DNA from: IMCC26207 sp037141255
GTDB lineage: Bacteria; Actinomycetota; Acidimicrobiia; Acidimicrobiales; Microtrichaceae
Assembly: GCA_037141255.1 (NCBI GenBank)
Contig: JBAXCX010000066.1
Coordinates: forward strand, 1 to 16,377
Direction: 5' to 3'
DNA length: 16,377 nt
Below, in pieces: positions 6,234-14,623 of this stretch (position 1 is its first letter; each line of letters opens with the position of its first letter). Under the pieces are notes generated by a model that did no database searches, was not told the DNA's origin, and saw only the letters and a program-made list of their open reading frames with translations. The position numbers and the translations under genes were made by a program.

Positions 6234-6317
6234 TCAGTCGGCAGTCTGATCACTCGGCAGTCTGATTGCTCGGCAGTCTGATCGCTCGGCAGTCTGATTG
6301 CTCGGCAGTCTGATCGC
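6222..6317. repeat. 16-bp tandem array seeded at the glnB stop codon, six units
   Basis: Units of consensus TCGGCAGTCTGATCRC start at 6238, 6254, 6270, 6286 and 6302. A founding variant, GATGCAGTCTGATCAG, lies at 6222-6237 and contains the last glnB codons and its TGA. Units alternate between GATCRC and GATTGC endings (units 3 and 5 have ATTGC), which hints at duplication of a 32-bp dimer. Every unit carries a TGA. The array fills most of the glnB-glnD gap; the remaining 88 bp to the glnD start show no clear promoter. Confidence 0.93.
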
Positions 6318-6405
6318 TCGGGCGACCTACTCCTCGCTCTGGGTGACTCCGGCCAAAGCTCAGGGTCACGCTGGTCATCAGTGCGTTCAGTAGATTAAGG
6401 AACAG

Positions 6406-8709
6406 ATGTCCTACGCTCTGCAACGCAGCGACTTTTTAGATAACCGGCAACTCAAAGGCCGAGAGTTTTGCGCCGCCTATACCGAGTTGATTGAGTCTTG
6501 GCTAGTAGAGATTTTTCACTCACGTGACGCTGTGATCACCGGTGTAGCCCTTGTTGCAGTAGGTGGTCAGGGGCGATCCGAGCTTGCCCCGCAATCCGAT
6601 CTAGATCTACTACTCCTGCATGATCGCTCGGCTTCTGCACAGCAGGTTGCCGAAGTTGCTGAGGTTTTGTGGTACCCGATCTGGGACGCCGGGCTCAAGC
6701 TTGGTCATGCAGTAAGGAGCATAAAAGACACCCTCGCATTAGCGAATGAAGACCTTGTGACAGCAACAGCGTTGCTCTCGGCGCGGCATATCGCTGGCGA
6801 TCGAGCGTTGACTGCTGAACTGGCAGAGAAGGCCAAGGTGAATTGGCGAAAGCGCGGTAAGCGATGGTTGGCCGAATTGAGCAGTTCAGTTGAGGCGCGC
6901 CATAGCAACTCAGGTGAACTTGCCTTTGATCTGGAGCCCGATTTGAAAGAGGGCCGTGGCGGCCTTCGTGATGTTCATGCCATGAGCTGGGCTCGTGCAG
7001 CAGGTGCCGATATCGACGAGTCGGTGCTGCTCTCTCTGAACCCAGCCTATGACGAGATATTGGCAGTACGAGTTGAACTTCACCGCTGCACCGCTCGTGC
7101 TGGAGATCAACTACTGCTGCAGGAGCAAGACGCAGTGGCTGCGGCAGTTGGTGACGCTGATGCCGATGTTTTGATGGCACGCGTGGCGGCGGCTGGCCGC
7201 AAAATTTCTTGGGTGAGCGATGAGTGCTTTCACGAGATCAAACTGTCGCTTGGTGGGCCATTCAGAGATCGCTTTCGTCGGGAACGTCAACTCGACAACG
7301 GACTCATTTTGCGAAATGCCAGGGTATGTCTAGCTGAGGATGCCATACCGGTCACCGACCCGCTAACAGTGCTGCAAGTCGGACTAGCTGCAGCGCAAGG
7401 ATCGGCGCGCATAGAGGCCCGCACTCTTGCGGCGCTTGCTCCGGCACCAGCACTAGAGGTTCCGTGGCCACCACAGGCGCGTGGGCTGTTTATTGACCTG
7501 CTGCGCCACGGCTCCACCTCGATTCCCGTTATTGAAACCCTCGATCAGTTCGGGTTATGGACCCCTCTGATTCCGGAGTGGGAGCCATGCCGCAGCATGC
7601 CGCAGCGCAATGTGTTTCATCACTTCACGGTTGATCGTCACCTGTTGGAATGCAGTGCTGAGGCAGCTTCGTTAGCGCACCGAACACCACGACCCGACCT
7701 CTTGATGGTTGCGGCGCTCTTGCACGATATTGGTAAGGGCTACCCCGGTGATCACAGCGAAGTTGGCGAGCAACTCGCCACTGAGATTGCTTCCCGATTA
7801 GGTTTCGACGCAGAAGATGTCTCAACCATTGCGTTTCTAGTTCGCTATCACCTGTTGTTGTCAGAGGTCGCAACTCGTCGAGACCTTGATGATCCCGCCA
7901 CCATTGAGGGGACGGCAAAAATAGTTGAGACTGCCGATCGGCTGGCATTGCTTCGGGCATTATCTGAGGCTGACGGCATATCCACCGGTGCAACTTCTTG
8001 GGGACCTTGGAAGGCACAGCTTGTCGAGCAACTCTCGACTCGGGTGGCCAATTTGATCAATGGGGAAGAGCAGCTTTCTGAGCGTGCGAGCTTTCCGAAT
8101 GATGACCAACGCTCACTCATGCAGAACCCCGGGATTCATATTTCGGTTGAGGGTGAGCGGATTACGGTGGTGTGCCCTGATCGACTTGGTGTGTTCTTTC
8201 GGGTTGCGGGCGCGTTGGCGCTTCACGACCTTGATGTGATCGGGGCGAATGTCTACTCCGAGAACGGAGTGGCACTTGATGAGTTCCACGTGACGGTTGG
8301 CGGATCGGGGGTGCTGCCCTGGGATGACGTGCGCACAGATATTTTGAAATCACTCGAGGGTCGTTTGGCAGTTCAAGCTCGCCTCGAGGATCGGATTCGG
8401 CGAACACGGCGCCCTTTGCGTCGGGGGCCAAGTCAATTCCCCTCTCGAGTGCGTTTCGATAACGACGCAACAGCCGGCGCAACTGTGCTCGAGGCAGTAG
8501 GGCCAGACCGCATCGGCCTGCTGTATGGACTTACCCGCGCTCTTGCAGACCTTGACTTGAATGTCTCATCGGCAAAGATTCACACCATGGGTGATGATGT
8601 GATTGACACGTTCTACCTCACACTTTCTGAGGGCGGCCAAGTTCAAGACCCAGATCACCAGGCAGAGATCCGACGTGCGCTGATGCATGTGCTTGAGCCG
8701 TCGGTCTAA
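6406..8709 (+). CDS. glnD: P-II nucleotidyltransferase / nucleotidyl-removing enzyme GlnD
   Basis: This 767-aa cytosolic enzyme attaches a nucleotide to P-II at low nitrogen and removes it when glutamine is high. The nucleotidyltransferase motif AVGGQGRSELAPQSDLDLLLL is at residues 51-71, with the metal-binding Asp65 and Asp67. A GlnD-type linker is at LEPDLKEGRGGLRDVH. The HD hydrolase motif LLHDIGKGYPGDHSEVG carries His440-Asp441. Two C-terminal ACT glutamine-sensing domains begin near 577 (VVCPDRLGVFFRVAGAL) and near 690 (AVGPDRIGLLYGLTRAL). The length is close to actinobacterial GlnD, shorter than the 890 aa of E. coli. ATG 6406 follows AGGAA at 6398-6402. In studied actinobacteria GlnD is an adenylyltransferase. 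Confidence 0.96.
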   Translation: MSYALQRSDFLDNRQLKGREFCAAYTELIESWLVEIFHSRDAVITGVALVAVGGQGRSELAPQSDLDLLLLHDRSASAQQVAEVAEVLWYPIWDAGLKLGHAVRSIKDTLALANEDLVTATALLSARHIAGDRALTAELAEKAKVNWRKRGKRWLAELSSSVEARHSNSGELAFDLEPDLKEGRGGLRDVHAMSWARAAGADIDESVLLSLNPAYDEILAVRVELHRCTARAGDQLLLQEQDAVAAAVGDADADVLMARVAAAGRKISWVSDECFHEIKLSLGGPFRDRFRRERQLDNGLILRNARVCLAEDAIPVTDPLTVLQVGLAAAQGSARIEARTLAALAPAPALEVPWPPQARGLFIDLLRHGSTSIPVIETLDQFGLWTPLIPEWEPCRSMPQRNVFHHFTVDRHLLECSAEAASLAHRTPRPDLLMVAALLHDIGKGYPGDHSEVGEQLATEIASRLGFDAEDVSTIAFLVRYHLLLSEVATRRDLDDPATIEGTAKIVETADRLALLRALSEADGISTGATSWGPWKAQLVEQLSTRVANLINGEEQLSERASFPNDDQRSLMQNPGIHISVEGERITVVCPDRLGVFFRVAGALALHDLDVIGANVYSENGVALDEFHVTVGGSGVLPWDDVRTDILKSLEGRLAVQARLEDRIRRTRRPLRRGPSQFPSRVRFDNDATAGATVLEAVGPDRIGLLYGLTRALADLDLNVSSAKIHTMGDDVIDTFYLTLSEGGQVQDPDHQAEIRRALMHVLEPSV

Positions 8710-8718
8710 GCGCTGCTG

Positions 8719-11070
8719 ATGTTTGTTCTGATCCTCTCCTTCGCCTGTGTGGCTGCGGTGATTCCCGTGCTGGCTTCGCGACTAGGCAGGCGAGTTTTTT
8801 ATGTTGCGTCACTTGTTCCGGCTGGCGCATTCATCTGGGGTGTGAGGGCGTACTCTCAGATTTCAGCGACCAGTCCACTCACCGAGCAGGCAGCTTGGGT
8901 GCCACAACTCGGCCTGAGGATCGGGCTTCGCTTTGACGGATTCGCGTTCCTCATGCTCTCGCTCGTGGTCGGGATTGGGTTCTTCGTCTTTGTCTACGCG
9001 GGTTCGTACTTCCACGCAGAGCCAATCATCGGCAGATTCGCCGCAACCCTGTTGTTGTTCTCTGGGTCGATGCTGGGTTTAGTGCTTGCAGACAATTTGC
9101 TGGCGCTGTTCATGTTCTGGGAACTCACTTCTATCACCTCGTATTTGTTGATCAGCATTGAAGACAACAAGGCCGCTGCTCGATCAGGAGCGATGCAGGC
9201 GTTGCTCATTACTGGGATGGGCGGCCTTGCCATGTTGGGCGGGTTTGTTCTGCTTGGCGAAGCTGCGGGTACCTACTCGATGGCCGAACTCTTAGCGCGG
9301 CCGCCCTCCGGTTCGGTGGTCAACGTAGCGCTGGTACTGGTTTTGATTGGCGCGTTCACAAAGTCGGCCCAAGTTCCCTTTCATACTTGGCTACCGCGTG
9401 CGATGAATGCGCCCACCCCGGTGAGTTCGTACCTTCACTCCGCCACGATGGTGACTGCTGGGGTGTACCTAGTCGCCCGCTTCTCGCCGGCTTTTGCTGA
9501 GTACAGCCTGTGGCGGCCGCTCGTGATTACCTTTGGTTTAGCCACGATGTTGATCGGGGCATATCGATCCTTGCGGCAACATGATCTGAAATTGCTGCTG
9601 GCATACGGAACCATCAGTCAACTCGGGCTGATGATGCTGCTGTTCGGCGTGGGTACCTCTGAGTCGATCTTTGCTGGATGCACCCTCCTGATCGCTCATG
9701 GCATTTTCAAAGCTGCGCTGTTCATGTTGGTTGGCATCATCGACCATCAGAGCAAGACCCGAGACCTGCGAGTGCTTGGTGGCCTAGGTGCACAGTGGCC
9801 TGTTGTGGCAGTCACTGCAGGAATCGTTGCTGCATCGATGGCAGGCATCCCGCCATTGTTTGGGTTCTTGGCAAAAGAGGAAGCGCTAGCCGCACTAGGT
9901 GAAACTGGTTTCTCTTGGGGAGCTTTCGTTCTTCTTGGAGTGGTGATCGGCTCGAGTTTGACGGTTGCCTATAGCGCTCGTTTTGTTTGGGGTGCGTTTG
10001 GGCCACCTCAGGCGAGCATGATTCGAGATCTCGATCCTGCAGGTCATGAATCTGCAGGAGAGCAGGCTCCGAAACCCTCAAAGATGTTTATGGCTCCCGT
10101 TGTTGCACTTGCTTCGTTGACCCTGTTATTTGGTCTACTGCCATCACTGATCGACCCAATGATTGCGAAGGCATATGAGTCACTTGTTGGGCTAACAACT
10201 GATCACCATCTGGCACTGTGGCATGGATTCACTCAGGCTCTCGCGCTCTCGGTCGTGGCCATCGGTGCCGGTTTTGTATTGTTCTGTTGGCGGCAACGGG
10301 TCGAGAAACTTCAAGAATCAATTCCTCGGGTGCCAAGTGCTCAGCGTGGGTATGACCGCACAGTCAAGGGGCTTGTAGAAGGTGCAGACGCAGTAACAGG
10401 CTTTGTACAGCACGGGTCGTTGCCAATCTATTTAGGCGTCATCTTGGTAACCATGATTGTGTTGCCCGGTGTTCCGCTCTTGAGTGACTCGGTGATGCCG
10501 CATCTGTGGTTTGCCGACTCGCCGATGCAGGTAGTGGTTGGGTTCATCATGATTGTCTGCGCGTGCGCCGCGGCTGTTGCGCGGCGCCGATTCGCTGCAG
10601 TACTGCTTGTTGGCGCAGTTGGTTATGGAATGGCAGCGCTCTTTGTTATCCAAGGCGCACCCGACCTAGCGATCACTCAACTCCTGATTGAAACCTTGGG
10701 TGTCGCAGTGTTTGTTCTTGTCTTCCGGCACCTACCGGCAAACTTCGTTCGAAACAATTTGCCAGGCAGACAAGGTGGCCAGATTGTCATAGCGCTGTTC
10801 GCTGGCGTCTTTATCTTTCTCTTCACACTGTTTGCAATCGGCGCAAGAACACAGCGAAGCATCTCGGGTGAGTACCTCAAAAAAGCCTATTCCGAGGCCG
10901 GTGGCCACAATGTGGTGAACGTGATCGTGGTGGACTTCCGCGGCTTTGATACCATGGGAGAAATCGTGGTTCTGGCCGTAGCTGCGCTGGGGGTGGCAGC
11001 AATCGTTCGCGCCAAAAAGGCGCCTGCCGAATTGAAAGATGAGCCCGCTGCTGCCGAGGTGGAATCATGA
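8719..11070 (+). CDS. mrpA: Mrp Na+(K+)/H+ antiporter subunit A
   Basis: This 783-aa polytopic protein is the largest Mrp subunit, related to NuoL of complex I and part of the proton path. The N-terminal NuoL-like half shows the MFWELTSITSYLLI motif with Glu135, and TKSAQVPFHTWLPRAMNAPT (215-234) with Lys215 and His222. The C-terminal part has the MrpA-specific QGAPDLAITQLLIETLG stretch (Asp649 region) and, near the end, GGHNVVNVIVVDFRGFDT. The length equals full MrpA, so no fusion or truncation. It starts 9 bp after the glnD stop without a recognisable Shine-Dalgarno, so translation may depend on coupling or a leaderless start. Its stop overlaps mrpB by ATGA. Confidence 0.96.
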   Translation: MFVLILSFACVAAVIPVLASRLGRRVFYVASLVPAGAFIWGVRAYSQISATSPLTEQAAWVPQLGLRIGLRFDGFAFLMLSLVVGIGFFVFVYAGSYFHAEPIIGRFAATLLLFSGSMLGLVLADNLLALFMFWELTSITSYLLISIEDNKAAARSGAMQALLITGMGGLAMLGGFVLLGEAAGTYSMAELLARPPSGSVVNVALVLVLIGAFTKSAQVPFHTWLPRAMNAPTPVSSYLHSATMVTAGVYLVARFSPAFAEYSLWRPLVITFGLATMLIGAYRSLRQHDLKLLLAYGTISQLGLMMLLFGVGTSESIFAGCTLLIAHGIFKAALFMLVGIIDHQSKTRDLRVLGGLGAQWPVVAVTAGIVAASMAGIPPLFGFLAKEEALAALGETGFSWGAFVLLGVVIGSSLTVAYSARFVWGAFGPPQASMIRDLDPAGHESAGEQAPKPSKMFMAPVVALASLTLLFGLLPSLIDPMIAKAYESLVGLTTDHHLALWHGFTQALALSVVAIGAGFVLFCWRQRVEKLQESIPRVPSAQRGYDRTVKGLVEGADAVTGFVQHGSLPIYLGVILVTMIVLPGVPLLSDSVMPHLWFADSPMQVVVGFIMIVCACAAAVARRRFAAVLLVGAVGYGMAALFVIQGAPDLAITQLLIETLGVAVFVLVFRHLPANFVRNNLPGRQGGQIVIALFAGVFIFLFTLFAIGARTQRSISGEYLKKAYSEAGGHNVVNVIVVDFRGFDTMGEIVVLAVAALGVAAIVRAKKAPAELKDEPAAAEVES

Positions 11071-11519
11071 CCCAGCGGCGGTCGGTCATCCTTGACCTCT
11101 GTGTACAAGCCGAGTTTCACACCTTGTTATTGCTCTCGCTGTACTTGTTGTTCGCTGGTCATAATCAGCCCGGCGGAGGGTTCGCAGGCGGCCTCATTGC
11201 CTCTTGCGCGTTCGGCCTGCGATTTGTTGCGGGTGGCAGCTCAGCACTGTCGCGAAGCATCTCAATACCTGCCACAACCTTCTTGGGAGTCGGCATGTTG
11301 TTTGCCATCCTGACGGGCTGCGTCTCTCTGCTCACGGGTCATGAGTTTTTAGAAAGCGCCATCTTCTCTGCCGAGTTCATGTTTATTGGCAAAGTCAAAG
11401 CCTCTTCGGTGCTGTTCTTCGATATTGGCGTCTACCTAGTTGTGCTGGGAATGTCGCTGTTGTTACTCGAACAGCTCGGCGATGCCGATGGAACAAACCC
11501 AGACGAGGTCCAGCCATGA
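11067..11519 (+). CDS. mrpB: Mrp antiporter subunit B
   Basis: This 150-aa membrane protein has the MrpB signature GHNQPGGGFAGGL at residues 31-43 and four likely membrane spans. The N-terminal half (LDLCVQAEFHTLLLLSLYLLF) also fits. It is part of the hetero-oligomeric Mrp complex, next to the C-terminal part of MrpA. ATG 11067 overlaps the mrpA stop by 4 nt and the gene ends in a 4-nt overlap with mrpC. The tail (QLGDADGTNPDEVQP) is short, acidic and cytoplasmic-looking. Confidence 0.95.
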   Translation: MTQRRSVILDLCVQAEFHTLLLLSLYLLFAGHNQPGGGFAGGLIASCAFGLRFVAGGSSALSRSISIPATTFLGVGMLFAILTGCVSLLTGHEFLESAIFSAEFMFIGKVKASSVLFFDIGVYLVVLGMSLLLLEQLGDADGTNPDEVQP

Positions 11520-11905
11520 GTTTCTTTTCTGCGCTGATCGTTGCGGTGTTGTTCGCAGTCGGTGTCTACCTGCTGTTACAGCGCACGCTGTCTCGGATTA
11601 TTTTGGGCTTGGCACTCATGGGTCATTCAGCCAACCTGCTGCTCATGGTGGTTGGCGGCCGGGCCGGAAAATCCGCCATCATCGGCACAATCGGCTCACA
11701 AGACACTGTTGCTGATCCGCTTCCACAGGCACTCGCACTGACGGCCATTGTTATTAGCTTTGGCATCATTGCGTTTCTGTTGGCGCTTGCTTATCGCAGT
11801 TGGGTACTTACCGAAGACGATGAGGTTGAAGACGACCTTGAGGACGCAAGAATCGCTCAGCTTGGCGAGGCAGAGATGCGCCGATGGTGGAGTAGACCAA
11901 AGTGA
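11516..11905 (+). CDS. mrpC: Mrp antiporter subunit C (NuoK-like)
   Basis: This 129-aa protein has three likely membrane helices, homologous to NuoK of complex I. GLALMGHSANLLLMVVGG (31-48) and DPLPQALALTAIVIS (67-81) are family hallmarks. A strongly acidic tail follows (about 99-110, TEDDEVEDDLED) and then a basic/aromatic end (RRWWSRPK). The start is in a 4-nt ATGA overlap with mrpB, and the stop overlaps the GTG start of mrpD. Confidence 0.95.
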   Translation: MSFFSALIVAVLFAVGVYLLLQRTLSRIILGLALMGHSANLLLMVVGGRAGKSAIIGTIGSQDTVADPLPQALALTAIVISFGIIAFLLALAYRSWVLTEDDEVEDDLEDARIAQLGEAEMRRWWSRPK

Positions 11906-13395
11906 GCGTTCTCCTAGTTCTGCCGATCGTTCTTCCCCTGCTTGCTGCGGCCCTAGCGATCATTGCTTATAACCAAAGGAACATTCAGCGAATCATTGCT
12001 CTCGGTGCGCTGATCGCCGTAGTCATCGACGCAGCCTTTTTACTTGTGGCAGTTGAGCGGAACGGCGTGCAGTCAATTCAGATGGGCGCATGGGCCGCAC
12101 CCATCGGAATCACGTTGGTAGTTGATATGTTCAGCGCGCTGATGTTGATCATCAGCATGGTGACCGTACTCAGCGTATTGGTCTACGCCATCGGTCAACC
12201 TGGCGCCGACCAAGACCAGCCAGTGTTTCATCCGGTGTACCTCGTGATGACTGCGGGAGTTGCGCTGTCATTTACTACCGGTGACTTGTTCAACCTGTTC
12301 GTTGCGTACGAGATCACTCTTGCAGCAAGTTACGTGCTGATCACATTGGGCGGTCGGCGTGAACAAATCCGTTCAGGCATGACCTACGTCATCATCAACT
12401 TGTTGGCATCAACGTTATTTGTGGTTGGTATTGCTTGGGTCTACGCAGCCACGGGCACCGTCAACATGGCTGACTTGTCAGGCAAAATTGCGCAACTGCC
12501 GGGCGGTACCCAAACAGCTCTTTCGATGTTTTTATTGGTGGTCTTTGGAATTAAGGCAGCGATATTTCCACTGTTCTTCTGGCTACCAGACTCCTACCCA
12601 ACTGCGCGTATGCCGGTCACCGCAGTATTCGCCGGCCTGCTGACCAAGGTTGGAGTGTACTCCATTATCAGAACCCAAACTCTGCTTTTTCCTCAACATA
12701 AGCCGTCAACAATTCTGCTGATCTGCGCAGGCTTCACCATGGTGATTGGGGTGCTTGGTGCCATAGCGCAGAACGATATGAAGAGGATCCTGAGCTTTCA
12801 TATCGTGAGTCAGATCGGGTACATGATTCTTGGTCTCGGGCTTTTCAGTGTTGCCGGAGTTGCCGGGACAGTCTTCTTTATTTTCCATCAAATTCCTGTC
12901 AAGACAGCGCTGTTCTTAACTACCGGCTTGGTTGAAGAGAGCACGGGGTCAACTGCGCTGAGCAAGGTAGGGGGGATGATTCGCAGAACCCCACTCGTAG
13001 CTGCATTGTTCTTACTCGCTGCGCTCAGCTTGGCTGGGATACCTCCCCTGTCGGGGTTTGTGGGCAAGTTGGGAATCATCCAAGCCGGGTTGAGTGCAGG
13101 CGAGTACGCAATTATTGGTGTGAGTTTGGTTGTGAGCCTGCTCACTTTGTTCTCGATGATCAAGATTTGGAACGGCGTGTTCCTTGGGACAGCAGAGGAC
13201 CCGACCCTGCGTCTTGCTGCTTCAGAGGGTGAGACTCGCCTAGCTACCCCGCTCCTGATGCGTGGCGCCACCGTTGCATTAGTGGGAGTCACCCTTGCTG
13301 TGGCTCTCTTTGCTGGCCCTATCTTTGACTTATCTGAGCGAGCAGCGCAGGGACTCTTGGACCCAAGTGCCTACATCGAGAAGGTGCTCGGATGA
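11902..13395 (+). CDS. mrpD: Mrp antiporter subunit D (NuoM/N-like)
   Basis: This 497-aa polytopic subunit is related to NuoM/NuoN and carries ion-translocating residues. Glu137 (LFVAYEITLAASYVL) and Lys218 (VFGIKAAIFPLFFWLPDSY) occupy the positions of the essential Glu and Lys of characterised MrpD proteins; Lys249 is in GLLTKVGVYS. Further motifs are DMKRILSFHIVSQIGYM and AGIPPLSGFVGKL. The start is GTG 11902, in a GTGA overlap with mrpC; it is the only gene in the operon starting with GTG. The 3' end overlaps mrpE by 4 nt. Confidence 0.96.
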   Translation: MSVLLVLPIVLPLLAAALAIIAYNQRNIQRIIALGALIAVVIDAAFLLVAVERNGVQSIQMGAWAAPIGITLVVDMFSALMLIISMVTVLSVLVYAIGQPGADQDQPVFHPVYLVMTAGVALSFTTGDLFNLFVAYEITLAASYVLITLGGRREQIRSGMTYVIINLLASTLFVVGIAWVYAATGTVNMADLSGKIAQLPGGTQTALSMFLLVVFGIKAAIFPLFFWLPDSYPTARMPVTAVFAGLLTKVGVYSIIRTQTLLFPQHKPSTILLICAGFTMVIGVLGAIAQNDMKRILSFHIVSQIGYMILGLGLFSVAGVAGTVFFIFHQIPVKTALFLTTGLVEESTGSTALSKVGGMIRRTPLVAALFLLAALSLAGIPPLSGFVGKLGIIQAGLSAGEYAIIGVSLVVSLLTLFSMIKIWNGVFLGTAEDPTLRLAASEGETRLATPLLMRGATVALVGVTLAVALFAGPIFDLSERAAQGLLDPSAYIEKVLG

Positions 13396-14015
13396 TGACT
13401 CGGGTACTGATGGTTGTTTGGCTTAGTTCGGTCTGGATCCTCTTGTGGGGGGACCTCAGTCCGGGTAACGCTCTTGCGGGGATAGTACTTGCGACAGCAC
13501 TTGTGGTGCTGTTTCCGCCCGGACCCACGCAGAATGGTGGAGCGCATCCTGTGTCGGTGATTCGCCTTGGCCTGTGGTTCGTGAAGGCTCTTGTCATTGC
13601 AAATCTGAGCGTTGCGAGAGCGGTGGTGCGGCCGCGAATCCAGGTGGATCAGGGAATTGTTGCTGTTCCACTTCGGGCCTGCTCGCCACTCGTCACTGCG
13701 TTTGTCGCCAATGCCATTACCCTGACGCCGGGAACGTTGACGGTAGATGTTCGCCCACAAGCTTTTGGCAAGATCGGTACCGAACCCGCTGCTGGTCACC
13801 TGCAGATCCGCAACGGAGTACAGGTGCCACCAGTGCTTTATGTTCATTGTCTCCGGACTGGTGACCCCGCGCAGGTCAGGGCAGATGGCCTTGAACTCGA
13901 GGAGTATGTGGTGAAAGCATTCGGTTCGCCAGAGGATCGCCGAGCGATTCTGCAGCCCGCGCCCGTTTGGCCGCGAGAAGCGAATCCCACAGGCGCAGAG
14001 GGCTCCCCAACATGA
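13392..14015 (+). CDS. mrpE: Mrp antiporter subunit E
   Basis: This 207-aa protein is of the MrpE/MnhE family. LLWGDLSPGNALAGI near the N-terminus and ANAITLTPGTLTVDV in the middle are characteristic, with two or three membrane segments in the first 80 residues. The soluble C-terminal part (about 120-207) is longer than the family core and ends in a Pro-rich stretch. The start could be ATG 13392 (4-nt overlap with mrpD) or the adjacent ATG 13395. The stop overlaps mrpF by ATGA. Confidence 0.93.
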   Translation: MMTRVLMVVWLSSVWILLWGDLSPGNALAGIVLATALVVLFPPGPTQNGGAHPVSVIRLGLWFVKALVIANLSVARAVVRPRIQVDQGIVAVPLRACSPLVTAFVANAITLTPGTLTVDVRPQAFGKIGTEPAAGHLQIRNGVQVPPVLYVHCLRTGDPAQVRADGLELEEYVVKAFGSPEDRRAILQPAPVWPREANPTGAEGSPT

Positions 14016-14272
14016 TTCTTGCTACAAATCTGGGGTTTATTCTGCTCTCACTAGGTGCCCTTCTCACTCTTGCACGCCTCATTCAGGGCCCCTCGTTGGC
14101 TGATCGAGTTGTAGCAACCGACCTACTGCTGACTCTCTTGGTGATGGGAATCGCAGTTCTCTCTGCTCGCACAGGCGAGAGTACCTATTTGATCGTGATG
14201 GTCATTGTGGCCATGGTGGGATTCTTTGGTACGGCCATGGTGGCGCGATTCATTGAGCGGCGCGGCGCATGA
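14012..14272 (+). CDS. mrpF: Mrp antiporter subunit F
   Basis: This 86-aa protein has three membrane helices. GPSLADRVVATD at residues 26-37 is the MrpF signature, with a conserved membrane-proximal Asp. ATG 14012 is chosen over an upstream in-frame start at 13967 because it gives the normal family length and the ATGA overlap with the mrpE stop; the longer form adds only basic, non-homologous residues. The stop overlaps mrpG by 4 nt. Confidence 0.95.
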   Translation: MILATNLGFILLSLGALLTLARLIQGPSLADRVVATDLLLTLLVMGIAVLSARTGESTYLIVMVIVAMVGFFGTAMVARFIERRGA

Positions 14273-14616
14273 GCGTGACCGAAGTGATAGCCGCTGTGCT
14301 CATCGTTGCGGGCTGCGCGCTCGGATTGCTCGGTGGGCTCGGCATCTACCGCCTTCCCGACGTGTTCGGCCGCATGCATGCAGCTACCAAACCGCCCACC
14401 TTGGGGCTTGTGCTCGTAGCCATCGGCGCCATTCTGAGAGTGAATGCACTCTCCGGGGCCACGTTATTAGTACTCGTGATTCTGTTGCAGTTTCTGACCG
14501 CGCCAGTTGGTGCACATATGGTTGCACGAAGTGCCTATGAGTCAGGCGATCAACTTGATGATCAGACCGTCATTGATGAACTCAGCCAAGCTGATCCGCC
14601 AGAGATGTATCCCTAG
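14269..14616 (+). CDS. mrpG: Mrp antiporter subunit G
   Basis: This 115-aa protein has three membrane helices. The YRLPDVFGRMHAATK motif (27-41) followed by PPTLG identifies MrpG/MnhG. It completes the seven-subunit set mrpA-G in the canonical order. The C-terminal tail (about 88-115) is acidic and hydrophilic. It starts in an ATGA overlap and ends only 7 bp from the end of the convergent PAC2 gene, with no strong terminator between them. Confidence 0.95.
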   Translation: MSVTEVIAAVLIVAGCALGLLGGLGIYRLPDVFGRMHAATKPPTLGLVLVAIGAILRVNALSGATLLVLVILLQFLTAPVGAHMVARSAYESGDQLDDQTVIDELSQADPPEMYP

Positions 14617-14623
14617 GCCCGAG

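Noticed and set aside
13967..14011. Longer N-terminus for mrpF
   Set aside because: The added residues are basic and lie inside mrpE. The ATGA start gives the normal family length.
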